A DNA stretch of 64,000 nucleotides from Methanosarcina siciliae T4/M (GCF_000970085.1 NZ_CP009506.1:310001-374000), one strand, 5' to 3'; shown: positions 17,888 to 27,880, counted from the first letter of the stretch. Program-made: numbers and translations. Notes: generated by a model from the sequence alone, not told the origin.

Positions 17888-18652
17888 TTACGGATTTTTT
17901 CCGCCATAAGACCTGACATGCTTCCAGGCTTTATGGTGGTTGGCAAAACGGTCCTTATCTACATATATTGCATCGTTGTCCCTTTTATATAGCACTCGAT
18001 CGTTTCCTACAGGACATACCTTGATACATATTCCGCACGGTGAAATGTAACGTTTGTTTAACTCGGCACTATAAGAAGAACAGGCTTTCCTGTCGGTTAG
18101 TCCGTCGGGGTAATCTTCCTCGTTCAGAGCATTTGCCGGGCACATCTTTACACAACGCATACAGCGGGTGCAAAGCTGAGTCTCCAGCATCGGATCTTGA
18201 GGAAGTTCGGCGGTGGACAGAATTGAACCGAAGCGGACCCTGGGGCCATATTCCGGTGTAAGGATCGTATTATTTACCCCAAAGGTTCCATGGCCGGCGA
18301 GCAAAGCAGCATGCCTGTGAGAAAAGAATGCAATCGGGGTTTCCAGAAGTACCTGAACGTTCCCATACCCGTCTCTCGGTACGAAAATAGACGGGTATCC
18401 TTTCTCGGTCAGGAAATTGGCAAGTCGATATGTGTATTGATCCAGTAAGGTATTTACGGTATTGTACAGTTCACGGTAATATATCGAGGGGGATGCCTCA
18501 AGCACCGGCAGAGGAATCGGCAACCCGATAACTATCACTGATTTTGCTTCCGGATATATGGATTGAGGATAGAATTCTTCAGGCATCCACGGCAAAAAAG
18601 GAGGGTTATTCCACCTCTCAATACCGGCAACCCCGACCATGGGTATATCCAT
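17888..18652 (-). CDS. Epoxyqueuosine reductase-like 4Fe-4S protein
   Basis: At least 254 residues. The C-terminal half holds two ferredoxin-type clusters: CTRCMRCVKMCP and CGICIKVCPVG plus an isolated Cys. The N-terminal half resembles the corrinoid-binding region of QueG and related reductases (VIVIGLPIPLP, the segment with SHRHAALLAGHGTFGVNN). Not a full-length QueG, and without its HEAT repeats. Upstream of the ATG the frame stays open to a TAA near 18721 with plausible sequence (EDLKKALLQKCES). Just before it, GAAGGGATG starts a five-codon frame one base out of phase, so the true N-terminus may be displaced by a frameshift. Start uncertain. Confidence 0.7.
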   Translation of the reverse strand: MDIPMVGVAGIERWNNPPFLPWMPEEFYPQSIYPEAKSVIVIGLPIPLPVLEASPSIYYRELYNTVNTLLDQYTYRLANFLTEKGYPSIFVPRDGYGNVQVLLETPIAFFSHRHAALLAGHGTFGVNNTILTPEYGPRVRFGSILSTAELPQDPMLETQLCTRCMRCVKMCPANALNEEDYPDGLTDRKACSSYSAELNKRYISPCGICIKVCPVGNDRVLYKRDNDAIYVDKDRFANHHKAWKHVRSYGGKNP

Positions 18653-18928
18653 ACTTTCACATTTCTGGAGGAGGGCTTTTTTCAGATCTTCAGTCGTGGT
18701 CCATCCCTTCTTTATAATTCCTTATTGCCACAGGGGGCCGTTTTTTTACTACTTTTTTCTACTATTTCTTCTACTATTTTTTCTACGAATTCGAATATTT
18801 AGCCTATCAATATGTCCGGGAATCAATAAGTATAGATTTGCGGCATTAGAATGAGAGCGCGAACATGTCCCGTTTTTTATCGCGGGGTGTGCCAGCGCAT
18901 CTTTGATTTTTTTTTCTTTAGCTTCTGC

Positions 18929-19486
18929 TTATTTTAACAGGTTTAAACCTGCGGTTTTTGCTTTTTCCATAAGTTCTGCATCGTTCTTTACTTCTCCGGG
19001 GGCGTGGTATCCGATTCCTACTATCGTATCCTTTACTTCCATGCCCATGAAGTTTGAGATCTGCCCCGCAAACTCCTCAAAGACCCCTTTGAAAGCTGCA
19101 GCTTCAGGGGCTCCCTGGGCTCCTATGATTACGGCCTTTTTTCCGGCCGGGACGCGGGAGGAGAAGTCTGCGTTTATGAGAGAGTAGCAGCGGTCAAGGA
19201 AAAGCCGCATCTGGCCTGTAAACTGGCCGAAGTAAATAGGGGATCCAAAGACAACTCCGTCAGCTGCTAACAGTTCATCGAAAAGCTCCACAAGGTCGTC
19301 TTCAAGCTTGCATTTGTCATTGGCTTTGCAGTAGTTACAGCCCTGGCAGCCTTTGTAGTCCATCTCGTTGAGGAAGAAGTTCCGGGTTTCAGCCCCTGCT
19401 TCGGCCGCGCCGTCGAGGACCTGCTGGACCAGCGTATTTGTGTTTCCGTTCTTTCGGGGACTTCCAACAATACCTATGACTTTCAT
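18929..19486 (-). CDS. Iron-sulfur flavoprotein (Isf family)
   Basis: 185 residues: MKVIGIVGSPRKNGNTNTL FMN loop, cysteine motif C-x2-C-x2-C-x5-C in GCQGCNYCKANDKC near residue 50, and FGSPIYFGQFTGQMRLFLDR. It is a second Isf paralogue, clearly diverged from the one at 16637. The start at 19486 is chosen over an in-frame codon at 19504 because AAAGGTG lies 8 nt before it. It is divergent from an HxlR regulator, which probably controls it. Confidence 0.85.
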   Translation of the reverse strand: MKVIGIVGSPRKNGNTNTLVQQVLDGAAEAGAETRNFFLNEMDYKGCQGCNYCKANDKCKLEDDLVELFDELLAADGVVFGSPIYFGQFTGQMRLFLDRCYSLINADFSSRVPAGKKAVIIGAQGAPEAAAFKGVFEEFAGQISNFMGMEVKDTIVGIGYHAPGEVKNDAELMEKAKTAGLNLLK

Positions 19487-19567
19487 TTTGTTCACACCTT
19501 TCAACTGATTTAATATTCTTTTTGCATTACGTAATCTACGCTTGCTGCTATTTTATTTGCGACTACT

Positions 19568-19602
19568 ATACTTATATACCATACATACAATCCGGATACT
19601 TA
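19568..19602. promoter_or_regulatory. Divergent promoter region with repeated ATACTTA
   Basis: Between the Isf and HxlR genes, ATACTTA occurs at 19568-19574 and 19596-19602, bracketing a TATA-like GTATATAAG on the minus strand (19571-19579). The direct repeats overlap the leftward promoter and are candidate HxlR binding sites. Confidence 0.4.
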
Positions 19603-19629
19603 GTAACAAAAAGGATAGAATGAGGTTTT

Positions 19630-20010
19630 ATGGTTAGTGAGAGGAACAACAAAAAACATTATCAATGCCCCGTGGAAGCTACCCTTGATGTCATAGGGGG
19701 CAAATGGAAACCCCTTATCCTCTGGCAGTTGAGAGCAGAGAAACTGCGTTTTTCAGGACTGCGGCAGAATATGCAGGGTATTTCTCCCAAAATGCTTACA
19801 AAACAGCTTCGGGAACTTGAAGCCGACGGGCTTGTTTTCAGGGAGGTCTATCCCGAGATCCCGCCCCGGGTTGAATACTCTCTTACCGAATTTGGGAAAA
19901 CCGTAATTCCGGTCCTTGAAGCGCTCTGTGAATGGGGAAACGGCTACCTCGGCAGGGAATGCATTCTTGGTAAAAATGAGGGAGTAAAAACCTCTGAGAG
20001 GCTTTCATAG
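19630..20010 (+). CDS. HxlR-family transcriptional regulator
   Basis: 126 residues, a winged-helix protein with the family opening CPVEATLDVIGGKWKPLILWQL, a recognition region (LRQNMQGISPKMLTKQLRELEADGLV) and the wing PPRVEYSLTEFGKTVIPVLEAL. The conserved Cys near residue 15 is often the redox or electrophile sensor in YodB/HypR-type members. It is divergent from an Isf gene at 125-nt spacing, which with the reductase cluster downstream suggests a stress-responsive switch. Confidence 0.87.
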   Translation: MVSERNNKKHYQCPVEATLDVIGGKWKPLILWQLRAEKLRFSGLRQNMQGISPKMLTKQLRELEADGLVFREVYPEIPPRVEYSLTEFGKTVIPVLEALCEWGNGYLGRECILGKNEGVKTSERLS

Positions 20011-20063
20011 TAACTGTTTTTTATCAGCAGGTAATTTAAAAAAAGGGAAATTCCGAAAGCAGG

Positions 20064-21464
20064 TTAATTCCCTGCGAGCGGGTCGTTTCTCAGAGGGTCG
20101 TTTCTCATATTTTCTCCTTTCTCAGCAAGCAGTTTGAACTCCCGGATAACCATGATCAGGGTTACCGCAAAAGCCAGGGTATCTGCAAGAGGGAAAGCTG
20201 CCCAGACCCCGGATAGGTCCAGATATTTCGGGAGTATGAGCACGAGGGGGATCAGGAAAAGCACCTGTCTGCACATGGATAAAAACAGTGAGGGTCTCGC
20301 TTTTCCGAGAGCCTGGTAAAGAGCTCCTCCGACGACCTGAAAGCCTACCAGGGGAGTTGCCAGCACTACAATTCTTACGGCGTTTTTTCCTTCGACTATC
20401 AGCTGGTGGTCTCCGCTGAAAATTCCGAAAAGCTGCTCCGGGAACAGGTAGAGTACCAGGAAACCTGCAATGGACATGCCTGTGGTGATAATGATAGCAA
20501 GCTTTACCGACTCTTTGACACGCTCAAAGTTTCTGGCTCCGTAGTTGAAACCTACAATCGGCTGGAGGCCCTGGATAATTCCGAACATGGGCATAAAGGT
20601 AAACATCATGAGCCTGTTAATGATCCCGAAAACGGCAATGGCTATGTCTCCTCCGTAGAAGACGAGGAGGTTGTTCAGGATTATTACCATGAAGCTGCTT
20701 GATACATTGCGTGCAAAGGGAGACGCTCCTATTGCCAGGACTTCTTTTATGATTTTGCTTTCCGGCTTGAGGTCAGCAGGATGAAACCTGAGTATACTTT
20801 TCCCGCTCAGGAAGTACCGGGCAATGTAAAGTACTCCTATTCCCTGGGCCAGGACCGTTGCGACGGCAGCTCCCCTGATTCCCATCCCGAAACCAAAAAT
20901 AAAGATGGGGTCGAGTATTATGTTCAGGCCTCCTGCCATCATCATGGAGTTCATGGCGACCTTTGCATTCCCCTCGGAACGGGCAACGGAATTTGTCACC
21001 ATTGCAAGGGAAAAAAGTACTGTACCCCAAAGGATTACTTCCAGATATTCGAGGGAGTAGGGAAGAATAGTGTCCGTAGCTCCGAATAGTTTCAGGAGGG
21101 GAACTATGAAATAAATCCCGGCTCCCGTAATCAGGAGGCTTGAAAGAATGGACAGGAATATCAGGTTTGAAAAGGTTTTATTGGCTTTTTTCATATCCCT
21201 TTCTCCCATGCGGCGGGAGATTATGGATGAACCTCCTATCCCTATAGCAAGGCTTACAGCCATCCCTACCATCTGGATTGGGAAAGCTACGGCAATTCCG
21301 CCGATAGCCTGGATACTGTCTACCCCATAGGCATGACCTACAAATATCGTATCTACGAGGTTATAAAAAGCCTGCACCAGCATTCCTACCATTGCTGGCA
21401 CTGAAAGTCTAAGGAGAAGTTTACTTATTTTCTCGTTTGCAAGCATCTGACTTCTTTCGTCCAC
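20064..21464 (-). CDS. MATE-family efflux transporter
   Basis: 466 residues with about 12 hydrophobic segments in two homologous halves, as in MATE exporters. The N-terminal block RLSVPAMVGMLVQAFYNLVDTIFVGH and the second-half block GIIQGLQPIVGFNYGARNFERV are characteristic. It likely exports cationic or flavin-like compounds by Na+ or H+ antiport; the substrate is unknown. The C-terminal tail has a short repeat RNDPLRNDPLAG. It is convergent with the HxlR gene, and its 5' region faces a 514-nt gap. Confidence 0.88.
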   Translation of the reverse strand: MDERSQMLANEKISKLLLRLSVPAMVGMLVQAFYNLVDTIFVGHAYGVDSIQAIGGIAVAFPIQMVGMAVSLAIGIGGSSIISRRMGERDMKKANKTFSNLIFLSILSSLLITGAGIYFIVPLLKLFGATDTILPYSLEYLEVILWGTVLFSLAMVTNSVARSEGNAKVAMNSMMMAGGLNIILDPIFIFGFGMGIRGAAVATVLAQGIGVLYIARYFLSGKSILRFHPADLKPESKIIKEVLAIGASPFARNVSSSFMVIILNNLLVFYGGDIAIAVFGIINRLMMFTFMPMFGIIQGLQPIVGFNYGARNFERVKESVKLAIIITTGMSIAGFLVLYLFPEQLFGIFSGDHQLIVEGKNAVRIVVLATPLVGFQVVGGALYQALGKARPSLFLSMCRQVLFLIPLVLILPKYLDLSGVWAAFPLADTLAFAVTLIMVIREFKLLAEKGENMRNDPLRNDPLAGN

Positions 21465-21846
21465 CTGAAAATTCCTCTAACTTTTTCATATATTCTTCTT
21501 TTATATTGGGTTATGAATACTCTCAAAATCACCTATATAATATAAGGTTTATCTAGGGATGTATTGGCGACAGGTCGGTATCCAGGGAAAACCGGGATTA
21601 AAACTTCAGAAGAATCTCCGAAAAATACATTCGGCTGCCAATACAATGAGAAACCCTTCCCCAAACAGGTATAAATAATACCACTTTACAGGTAGGAATA
21701 TACAACTCAACAAGTACATAAGCCTTCCACTCGTACGCCTGCATAAGTTGAGGCTCCTACATTTATCTGGATGAAAAAAGTATGGGGCTCTGAACTTTGC
21801 AATATTCCTTTTGTTTGATTTGTACAGGCTTGAATTTATGTGGGTA

Positions 21847-21893
21847 TAAGGGCTAAAGAAAGTAAGGGTTAAAAAAGTAAGGGCTAAAGAAGG
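21847..21893. repeat. Three short tandem repeats in the gap before the helicase
   Basis: About 15-nt units of the type TAAGGG(C/T)TAAA(G/A)AAG occur at 21847-21862, 21863-21877 and 21878-21893. The rest of 21465-21978 has no gene. Confidence 0.6.
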
Positions 21894-21978
21894 GACAAAA
21901 AAGATTTAAGGGAGCCTGATGAAGGGCTCAGGATCTGGAAATTTTTAAATCTCAGAGACAAAAAACAGGGTTAAGCGC

Positions 21979-24354
21979 ATGGAACAGAAGAACGGATACA
22001 TGAGGTACTTTACAAAAAAAAGCTGCTACCCTAACCAGGCAGAAGCCATGGAGAAGATTCACTCTGCTCTCCTGAATCAGAAAATCGTACTTTTTGAAGG
22101 GGCTTGCGGGACAGGCAAGACCCTGAGCTCCCTTGCTCCTGCCCTTCATGTGGGCAGGAAGCTCAACAAGGCCGTAATCATAGTCACGAATGTCCACCAG
22201 CAGATGGTCCAGTTCATCCACGAAGCCAGGGACATCAACAGGGACAACAGCATAAAAACAACTGTTTTCAAGGGCAAGACCTCTATGTGTCCCGATAACC
22301 TCGACTACGAGGAGTGCAGGCTGAAAGGGGAAAACACCTATGATCTGCTTGAGTTTGAGCGTGAGATCTCTTCAAAGGAAAAAGATCTCAAGGACGCCTA
22401 CGAAAAATACAAACGGACAAAAGACCCTGCCCTTTACGCCCTCAGGACCGAGCTTGAAAAAGAACTCGAAGAAGCCCGAAAAAAGGCCCGGTCTCTGAGG
22501 GGTCACTCCTGCTCAAAGCTTTATGAGGTTCTCAGGTTCGAAGGAAACGAGTTTTCTTCCTGGCTCTTTTCGGACGTAAGAAGCCCCGAGGAGATTATGG
22601 AATATGCGGAGGATAGAGGTATGTGCGGGTACGAGCTGCTCAAAAAGGAACTAAAAAATACGGAGCTTCTTATCTGCAATTTCCATCACGTACTCAATGC
22701 TGACATCTTCATGACTCTCCTTAAATGGCTTGAGCGAGACCCTGAAGATATTATTCTGATCTTTGACGAGGCCCACAACATCGAGGCTTCTGCCAGGTCT
22801 CATTCCTCCATAACGCTCTCCGAGCTGACCATTGAAAAAGCCCTTTCCGAGGTAGGGGAAATTCCCGAACCTGACAACTCTCCGGTATTCGGAGCAGGTA
22901 CAGGTGCGCCCGGGACAGGCTCCGGACAGGGGCTCGGGATTCCTCTTGACCAGGACTATGCCTCCCGTCTTTATGCAAAAAGGCTCTTTTCCTGCCTTCT
23001 CGCCGCAGTCAGGGAGACCTACAACTCAAAGCTGAAATTCGGGGAGAGAAACAGGCTTGGGAAACACTGGCAGGACATCCAGATCAGCGACCCTTATGAG
23101 CGCCTTGACGTCCTGAAAGCTCGTTTTTTGCGGGATGCAAAGAAAGAAGGGTTTGCAGACGAAGAAAAAGTGCTGACCCGGCTGCGAGAAATCGGGGAAT
23201 TCGGAGCCCGGCTGGAAGATGTCTATGCCGAAAATTACAAAAAAGGACTGCTTCCCGTGCCCAAACGTTCCCAGATACGGTATGTTGCTGATTTCCTTTC
23301 TTCCTATCTTGTGCTTTCGGACAGGCAGAACTATTATCCGATCCTGAACATGCGCAGGGACTTCAAAAGCAACAGGGCAGTCGGAAGGCTTGAACTTTTC
23401 ACCTGTATTCCCAAAAATGTGACCCAGCCTTTGCTTGATTCCGTCTATTCGGCTGTGCTTATGTCAGCTACTCTCCGGCCTTTCGAGATGATCAAATCCA
23501 CGCTGGGCATTACCCGGGAAGTAGAAGAAATTACCTACGGGACTACTTTTCCACAGGAAAAAAGGCTGACTCTTGTGGTTTCGGTCCCTCCCCTCTTCGC
23601 AAAAAACAGGGACAGCCCCGAAACCCTGGAAAGTTTGAAAGAAGCGCTTCTTTCTGCTACGGCTGCATCGCTGGGAAATGTGATCATTTATTTCCAGAGT
23701 TCTGCGGAAGCCCACCGCTATAAAAAACTCCTTGAACCAGAGCTTTCAGTCCCTGTTTTCCTTGACGAGGTCGGAGTCTCAGCCCAGGAAATCAGGCAGA
23801 AGTTTTTCAAAATAGGGGAGCAGGGAGGAAAAGCCGTACTCATAACCTATCTCTGGGGAACCCTGAGTGAAGGTGTTGATTTCCGGGACTCTCGCGGCAG
23901 GACCGTGATTGTTGTGGGGGTTGGATACCCGGCTCTGAACGATAGAATAAAAGCTGTGGAGTCAGCTTATGATGCTGTTTTTGGCTGTGGGGACGGCTGG
24001 GAGTTTGCAGTCCAGGTGCCAACTATAAGGAAGGTCAGGCAGGCAATGGGAAGAATCGTCCGCTCCCCTGGAGATTTCGGGGTAAGGATTCTCCTTGATG
24101 CCCGCTACCAGGGTTCTCAGATTCGTAAGCTGGGTAAGTTTTCGGTTTTTGGATATTTCCCTCCCGAGGAAAGTAAGGAGTTTCTGGATGTAGCTCCAAG
24201 GGACGTCGGAAGTCTTGTAGAAGATTTTTTTGCAAATCTAGTTCCTTGCAAATCAGAAAAAAAGGAAAAAGGAACAAAAAGGAATGGAAAAGAGGGGCAA
24301 GAGTCTCCGGTTTCAGGTAGGGTGGAGTTCGGAAGTCTTGCAGAAAAGCTCTAA
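21979..24354 (+). CDS. XPD/DinG-type Fe-S DNA helicase
   Basis: 791 residues, superfamily 2 helicase: Walker A EGACGTGKTLSSLAPAL near residue 40, motif II IFDEAHNIEASAR near 262, LMSATLRP, and the C-terminal motifs VGVGYPALNDR and QAMGRIVRSPGDFGV. Four cysteines between Walker A and DEAH (MCPD, ECRL, HSCSK, GMCGY) are placed as the 4Fe-4S domain of XPD and DinG. A Gly/Pro-rich insert (AGTGAPGTGSGQGLG) and a Lys-rich tail are lineage additions. Predicted 5'-to-3' unwinding in repair. Convergent with the surface-protein gene, only 4 nt apart. Confidence 0.9.
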   Translation: MEQKNGYMRYFTKKSCYPNQAEAMEKIHSALLNQKIVLFEGACGTGKTLSSLAPALHVGRKLNKAVIIVTNVHQQMVQFIHEARDINRDNSIKTTVFKGKTSMCPDNLDYEECRLKGENTYDLLEFEREISSKEKDLKDAYEKYKRTKDPALYALRTELEKELEEARKKARSLRGHSCSKLYEVLRFEGNEFSSWLFSDVRSPEEIMEYAEDRGMCGYELLKKELKNTELLICNFHHVLNADIFMTLLKWLERDPEDIILIFDEAHNIEASARSHSSITLSELTIEKALSEVGEIPEPDNSPVFGAGTGAPGTGSGQGLGIPLDQDYASRLYAKRLFSCLLAAVRETYNSKLKFGERNRLGKHWQDIQISDPYERLDVLKARFLRDAKKEGFADEEKVLTRLREIGEFGARLEDVYAENYKKGLLPVPKRSQIRYVADFLSSYLVLSDRQNYYPILNMRRDFKSNRAVGRLELFTCIPKNVTQPLLDSVYSAVLMSATLRPFEMIKSTLGITREVEEITYGTTFPQEKRLTLVVSVPPLFAKNRDSPETLESLKEALLSATAASLGNVIIYFQSSAEAHRYKKLLEPELSVPVFLDEVGVSAQEIRQKFFKIGEQGGKAVLITYLWGTLSEGVDFRDSRGRTVIVVGVGYPALNDRIKAVESAYDAVFGCGDGWEFAVQVPTIRKVRQAMGRIVRSPGDFGVRILLDARYQGSQIRKLGKFSVFGYFPPEESKEFLDVAPRDVGSLVEDFFANLVPCKSEKKEKGTKRNGKEGQESPVSGRVEFGSLAEKL

Positions 24355-24358
24355 CTTA

Positions 24359-26737
24359 TCATTCCTTCATATTCTTAAGCATCAGTCCAGCCAGCCCTAG
24401 AAATCCGATCACGGTTACTATACTTAATATGGTTATGGTATTAAAGTCCATGATGCTCTCATTCGATTCGGCTGCTTCAGTCTCTTCCTTTTCTGATTGA
24501 ACATCATCTATTGATCTTTCTTCGGCAGGAATCTGTTTATTTCCTTCCTCAATCTGCTTTGTAGCCGTACCCGTTACCGCAAAGAAAGAGAACCCTGAGA
24601 CGTTGGCTGTGTAGTAGAGGTAGTCATCATCTTCAGCTGTCAGGTTGGCTGTAAGCTGCTCCCAGTTTTTCTCATCACCATACCTGTTAAGGATAATCGA
24701 ATCCTGATCTATACTTTCATTTTGCAGCCAGGACTTTTCAACCTTGAAGCAGACCACCGGGTTTTCTATGTTCTTCGAGGTCGCATACCCGCTGTTTCCT
24801 ACCCAGACGTTAAAGTACTTATAGACCTCTCCTTTGGACAGCTCCGAAACAAGAGTGGATTTCGTTTTTAATTGTTCGACAATAGTCGTGGTTTTGCCTG
24901 CGTTTCTGATCGCATCGAACCCGACATAAGCAACACAGGTTGCATTCTTTGTGAAATCAAACTTCACAGCGTTGCCGTTTATGATAAAGACCTGAGCAAG
25001 CTCTTTAGTTTCAACGTTTCTTGCAGGTTCGGGGGATCCCCCTCCCCCACCTCCACCTCCACTGCTGCTTCCTCCGCTGCTCTTCTTCTTTACATCTATT
25101 TCCATAGTTTTTGTGTCCGTGCCGTTTTCATTGGTTGCGGTCAGTTTAGCTTCGTAAGTCCCTCTGGAACTGTACGTATAAACAAAGCTGGATTCATTAG
25201 AATCTTCAATTCCGTCACCGTTAACGTCCCAGCTCCTACCTGTTGCGTTTTGCGAATTGTCGGTAAATAGGACTGTAAGAGGGTAATAACCGCTGGTGAC
25301 ATTTGCACTGAAGTCTGCAGCAGGAAGTACCAGTTCAGGGTTTTGAAGGACAGTCACCGTCCCTTCTTTTGAAGATTCTCCGTCCGCATTGCTTGCTGTG
25401 AGCGTTACCGTGTAATTTCCTGCTGAGGTATATGTGTGTACGGGGTTCTGTTCTGTTGAAGTGTTTCCGTCTCCCAAATCCCAGCTCCAGGCTGTTGGAG
25501 ATCCCGTACTCTTATCGGTAAATGTGACCTCCAGTGGTGCCTCTCCCGAATCAGCACTACTGGTGAAGTCTGCAACTACCTGTTCAACACTTTGAAGAAC
25601 AGTTATCGTCCCTTTTTTTGAAGATTCCCCGTCCGCATTGCTTGCTGTGAGCGTTACCGTGTAATTTCCTGCTGAGGTATATGTGTGTACGGGGTTCTGT
25701 TCTGTTGAAGTGTTTCCGTCTCCCAAATCCCAGCTCCAGGCTGTTGGAGATCCCGTACTCTTATCGGTAAATGTGACCTCCAGTGGTGCCTCTCCCGAAT
25801 CAACACTGCTGCTGAAGTCTGCGACAGGGGGCACAGGTTCAGGCGTTGGGTATACAAGAGGGAGGTAATCTGAATATTTGCTGTTTATATCATATGCTGA
25901 ATCGGAAATCCCGTCTCCGTCCTCATCCTTTGCCGTATCGGAAAATCCCGTTCCATCAGGTTTTCCCCAGTAGTTTCCACCCAGATAAGAGCCGCCAATT
26001 ATATTGGTGCCTTCGGTTTTTGTAATGTTATAGGAATTACCTGTTCCGCCGTTTAAGGTTACCCTGGTGTTATTGAAATAGTTGTTATACACGGTATTAT
26101 AATCGCACAGGCTGCATTCATAGAGCCCTAAAACACTATTCGAAGTTACAGTATTGCCTGAAATGGTATTATCGTCAGAGTTGCCTATATAGATGCCTCG
26201 TCCGGAATTGGTAACTGTATTTCCGGAAATGTTATTGATACTGGAGCCCAAAAGATAAATTCCATACGCTCTATTGTCTTTTACCAGATTATTCGAGACG
26301 GTACATTTTCTGGATTTTTCAAGATAAACTCCCTGAGAATCGCCTGTGAGTTTGTTATTCTCAACCCTACAGTTACTGCATCCGGAAAGGCAGATTCCTG
26401 AGACTCCGGACCCGGTTGCTGCGGTAACTGTTATGCCGCTGATTTTGACCCCGTCTGCATCCACAAAGGTCGCATTGTCTGTTGAACTTTTAGCTTTGAT
26501 TATTGTATCATCAGGGTCTCCGGATTCCGATCTTATCGTGAGGCTATCTGTATATATTTTGAGATTCTCGGTATAAGTCCCGGCTTGAATGGTTATTACA
26601 TCCCCTGAACTTGCATTGTCAACAAAATCCTGTATTGAATCTCCTGGCTGGACGATGAACTCATCCGCAGCTCCGATTCCTGAAATTAATATTAAAATGA
26701 GAAAAGCAATTAGTGAAAAGGTTAATCTATTTTTAAT
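24359..26737 (-). CDS. NosD beta-helix / PKD / PGF-pre-PGF surface protein, apparent ATT start
   Basis: About 792 residues. Order: signal peptide (LTFSLIAFLILILISGIGAA); NosD-type right-handed beta-helix repeats to about residue 300 (ISGNTVTNSG...); three PKD domains, the first two nearly identical; a Gly-rich linker; a PGF-pre-PGF-type domain (the segment VNGFSFFAVTG-like ANVSGFSFFAVTG); and a C-terminal hydrophobic segment with a basic end. The frame has no ATG, GTG or TTG before the signal peptide. GGAGGA at 26745-26750 is 7 nt from an ATT at 26737, which is the only well-spaced start. A start at the GTG 26464 would remove the signal peptide. Extracellular, probably S-layer associated. Confidence 0.75.
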   Translation of the reverse strand: MKNRLTFSLIAFLILILISGIGAADEFIVQPGDSIQDFVDNASSGDVITIQAGTYTENLKIYTDSLTIRSESGDPDDTIIKAKSSTDNATFVDADGVKISGITVTAATGSGVSGICLSGCSNCRVENNKLTGDSQGVYLEKSRKCTVSNNLVKDNRAYGIYLLGSSINNISGNTVTNSGRGIYIGNSDDNTISGNTVTSNSVLGLYECSLCDYNTVYNNYFNNTRVTLNGGTGNSYNITKTEGTNIIGGSYLGGNYWGKPDGTGFSDTAKDEDGDGISDSAYDINSKYSDYLPLVYPTPEPVPPVADFSSSVDSGEAPLEVTFTDKSTGSPTAWSWDLGDGNTSTEQNPVHTYTSAGNYTVTLTASNADGESSKKGTITVLQSVEQVVADFTSSADSGEAPLEVTFTDKSTGSPTAWSWDLGDGNTSTEQNPVHTYTSAGNYTVTLTASNADGESSKEGTVTVLQNPELVLPAADFSANVTSGYYPLTVLFTDNSQNATGRSWDVNGDGIEDSNESSFVYTYSSRGTYEAKLTATNENGTDTKTMEIDVKKKSSGGSSSGGGGGGGGSPEPARNVETKELAQVFIINGNAVKFDFTKNATCVAYVGFDAIRNAGKTTTIVEQLKTKSTLVSELSKGEVYKYFNVWVGNSGYATSKNIENPVVCFKVEKSWLQNESIDQDSIILNRYGDEKNWEQLTANLTAEDDDYLYYTANVSGFSFFAVTGTATKQIEEGNKQIPAEERSIDDVQSEKEETEAAESNESIMDFNTITILSIVTVIGFLGLAGLMLKNMKE
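25371..25804. repeat. Near-identical tandem PKD-coding repeats, period 249 bp
   Basis: The stretches from 25371 and from 25620 are almost identical for about 185 bp, with a period of 249 bp (83 codons), encoding the first two PKD domains. The third PKD copy is diverged. This indicates a recent duplication. Confidence 0.85.
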
Positions 26738-27439
26738 TTCTAATTCCTCCGTTTATTCAAGAAATTGGGGGCGAAATCTGTATTATGGATAAAATTCCAT
26801 TTGTTGGGGGTCACTTTAACCTCTATTAAATTCTAACGATGTATGTCTTTGACCTTTTATTAGTCAACATAGTTATTTTTTATAAACAGACTTCTTTCTT
26901 TATATTAAGGATTTTAATTAAATTGGGAATCATTTGAAACGATATAAATATATTGGTTTAGATTAATACTTTTAAATAGAGATAAAATATGCCATCTGAT
27001 GTTGAAATCCGGAGCCCTTTTATATAATAGGGTTACAAAATACGTATTGATCTAAAGGGTTCTTACGTGCCTGAAAACCTGAAAAATAGGTGGCAAGAGA
27101 AACCTTCACCTGTCAATTTATCTGTATCAAAATCTTCACTCAGCTTTCGACCAGCTTGTCCTTTTTTGTAGTCCTAACATTTTTCTTTTTATTTTATAGT
27201 ATGCCCCTGAGAGCGGGCAATTATTCTTCATACGATGTTGAATTCTTGAGTTTGTGTCTTTTCTCTTCATACCACTCTCTGGGCAACTTCTTTCCCATAT
27301 TTCTCATATCTTCATTACAGGATTACTCAAATATAATGAAGTTGATATTTATTGAGACTAGATGGAAAATCTAATGAAGATGGACAACGTTTATTATTCA
27401 TATAAACAAATGATACCGTAAACATCGGGGGATAAAAAG
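26738..27439. other. Gene-free divergent gap
   Basis: About 700 AT-rich nt between the surface-protein and GerW genes. TATA-like stretches occur, for example TATAAATATAT near 26943. A 94-codon rightward frame (27090-27374) lacks a ribosome site and looks like noise. Confidence 0.5.
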
Positions 27440-27880
27440 ATGGGCGTAGAAGAAACCATTAAAGAAATTGCAGGTGAACTTGAAAGAATCGCAACTACGA
27501 AAACTGTTGTAGGAGATCCTATTACAGCCGCCGGGAAAACAATTATTCCTGTTTCCAAACTCACAATGGGTTTCGGAGGCGGAGGCGGGGAAGGTAAGAA
27601 GGAGAAAGAATCCGGATATGGAGGCGGGGGAGGTGCAGGTGCGAAGATAGAGCCTGTTGCGTTTATTATGCTCTCCGAAGATGATGCAAAAATCTTCCGG
27701 ATCTCTGAGAAAGGTGATGTAGGGGCAATCCTCAGTTCCCTTCAGGAAGTCGTGCCTGACATTCTGGAGAAGGTCAAAGGCAAGACCGGCAAACACAAAA
27801 AAGGAGAGGGTTCGGAAGCCGGCAAAACGGAAATTAAAGAACATATGGAATCTGAAGAGAAAGGAGGCTGTTTCCAGTAA
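27440..27880 (+). CDS. GerW/YtfJ-family protein
   Basis: 146 residues. It has the family pattern: N-terminal helix with LERIATTKTVVGDPI, TIIPVSKLTMGFGGGGGEG, a second Gly-rich stretch, then VAFIMLSEDDAKIFRI. In Bacillus, GerW (YtfJ) is a spore protein, but homologues are widespread in archaea that do not sporulate, where the role is unknown. The C-terminus is a charged Lys/Glu tail. ATG preceded by GGGGGATAAAAAG. The next gene, a DUF2953 protein, is its usual genomic partner. Confidence 0.85.
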   Translation: MGVEETIKEIAGELERIATTKTVVGDPITAAGKTIIPVSKLTMGFGGGGGEGKKEKESGYGGGGGAGAKIEPVAFIMLSEDDAKIFRISEKGDVGAILSSLQEVVPDILEKVKGKTGKHKKGEGSEAGKTEIKEHMESEEKGGCFQ

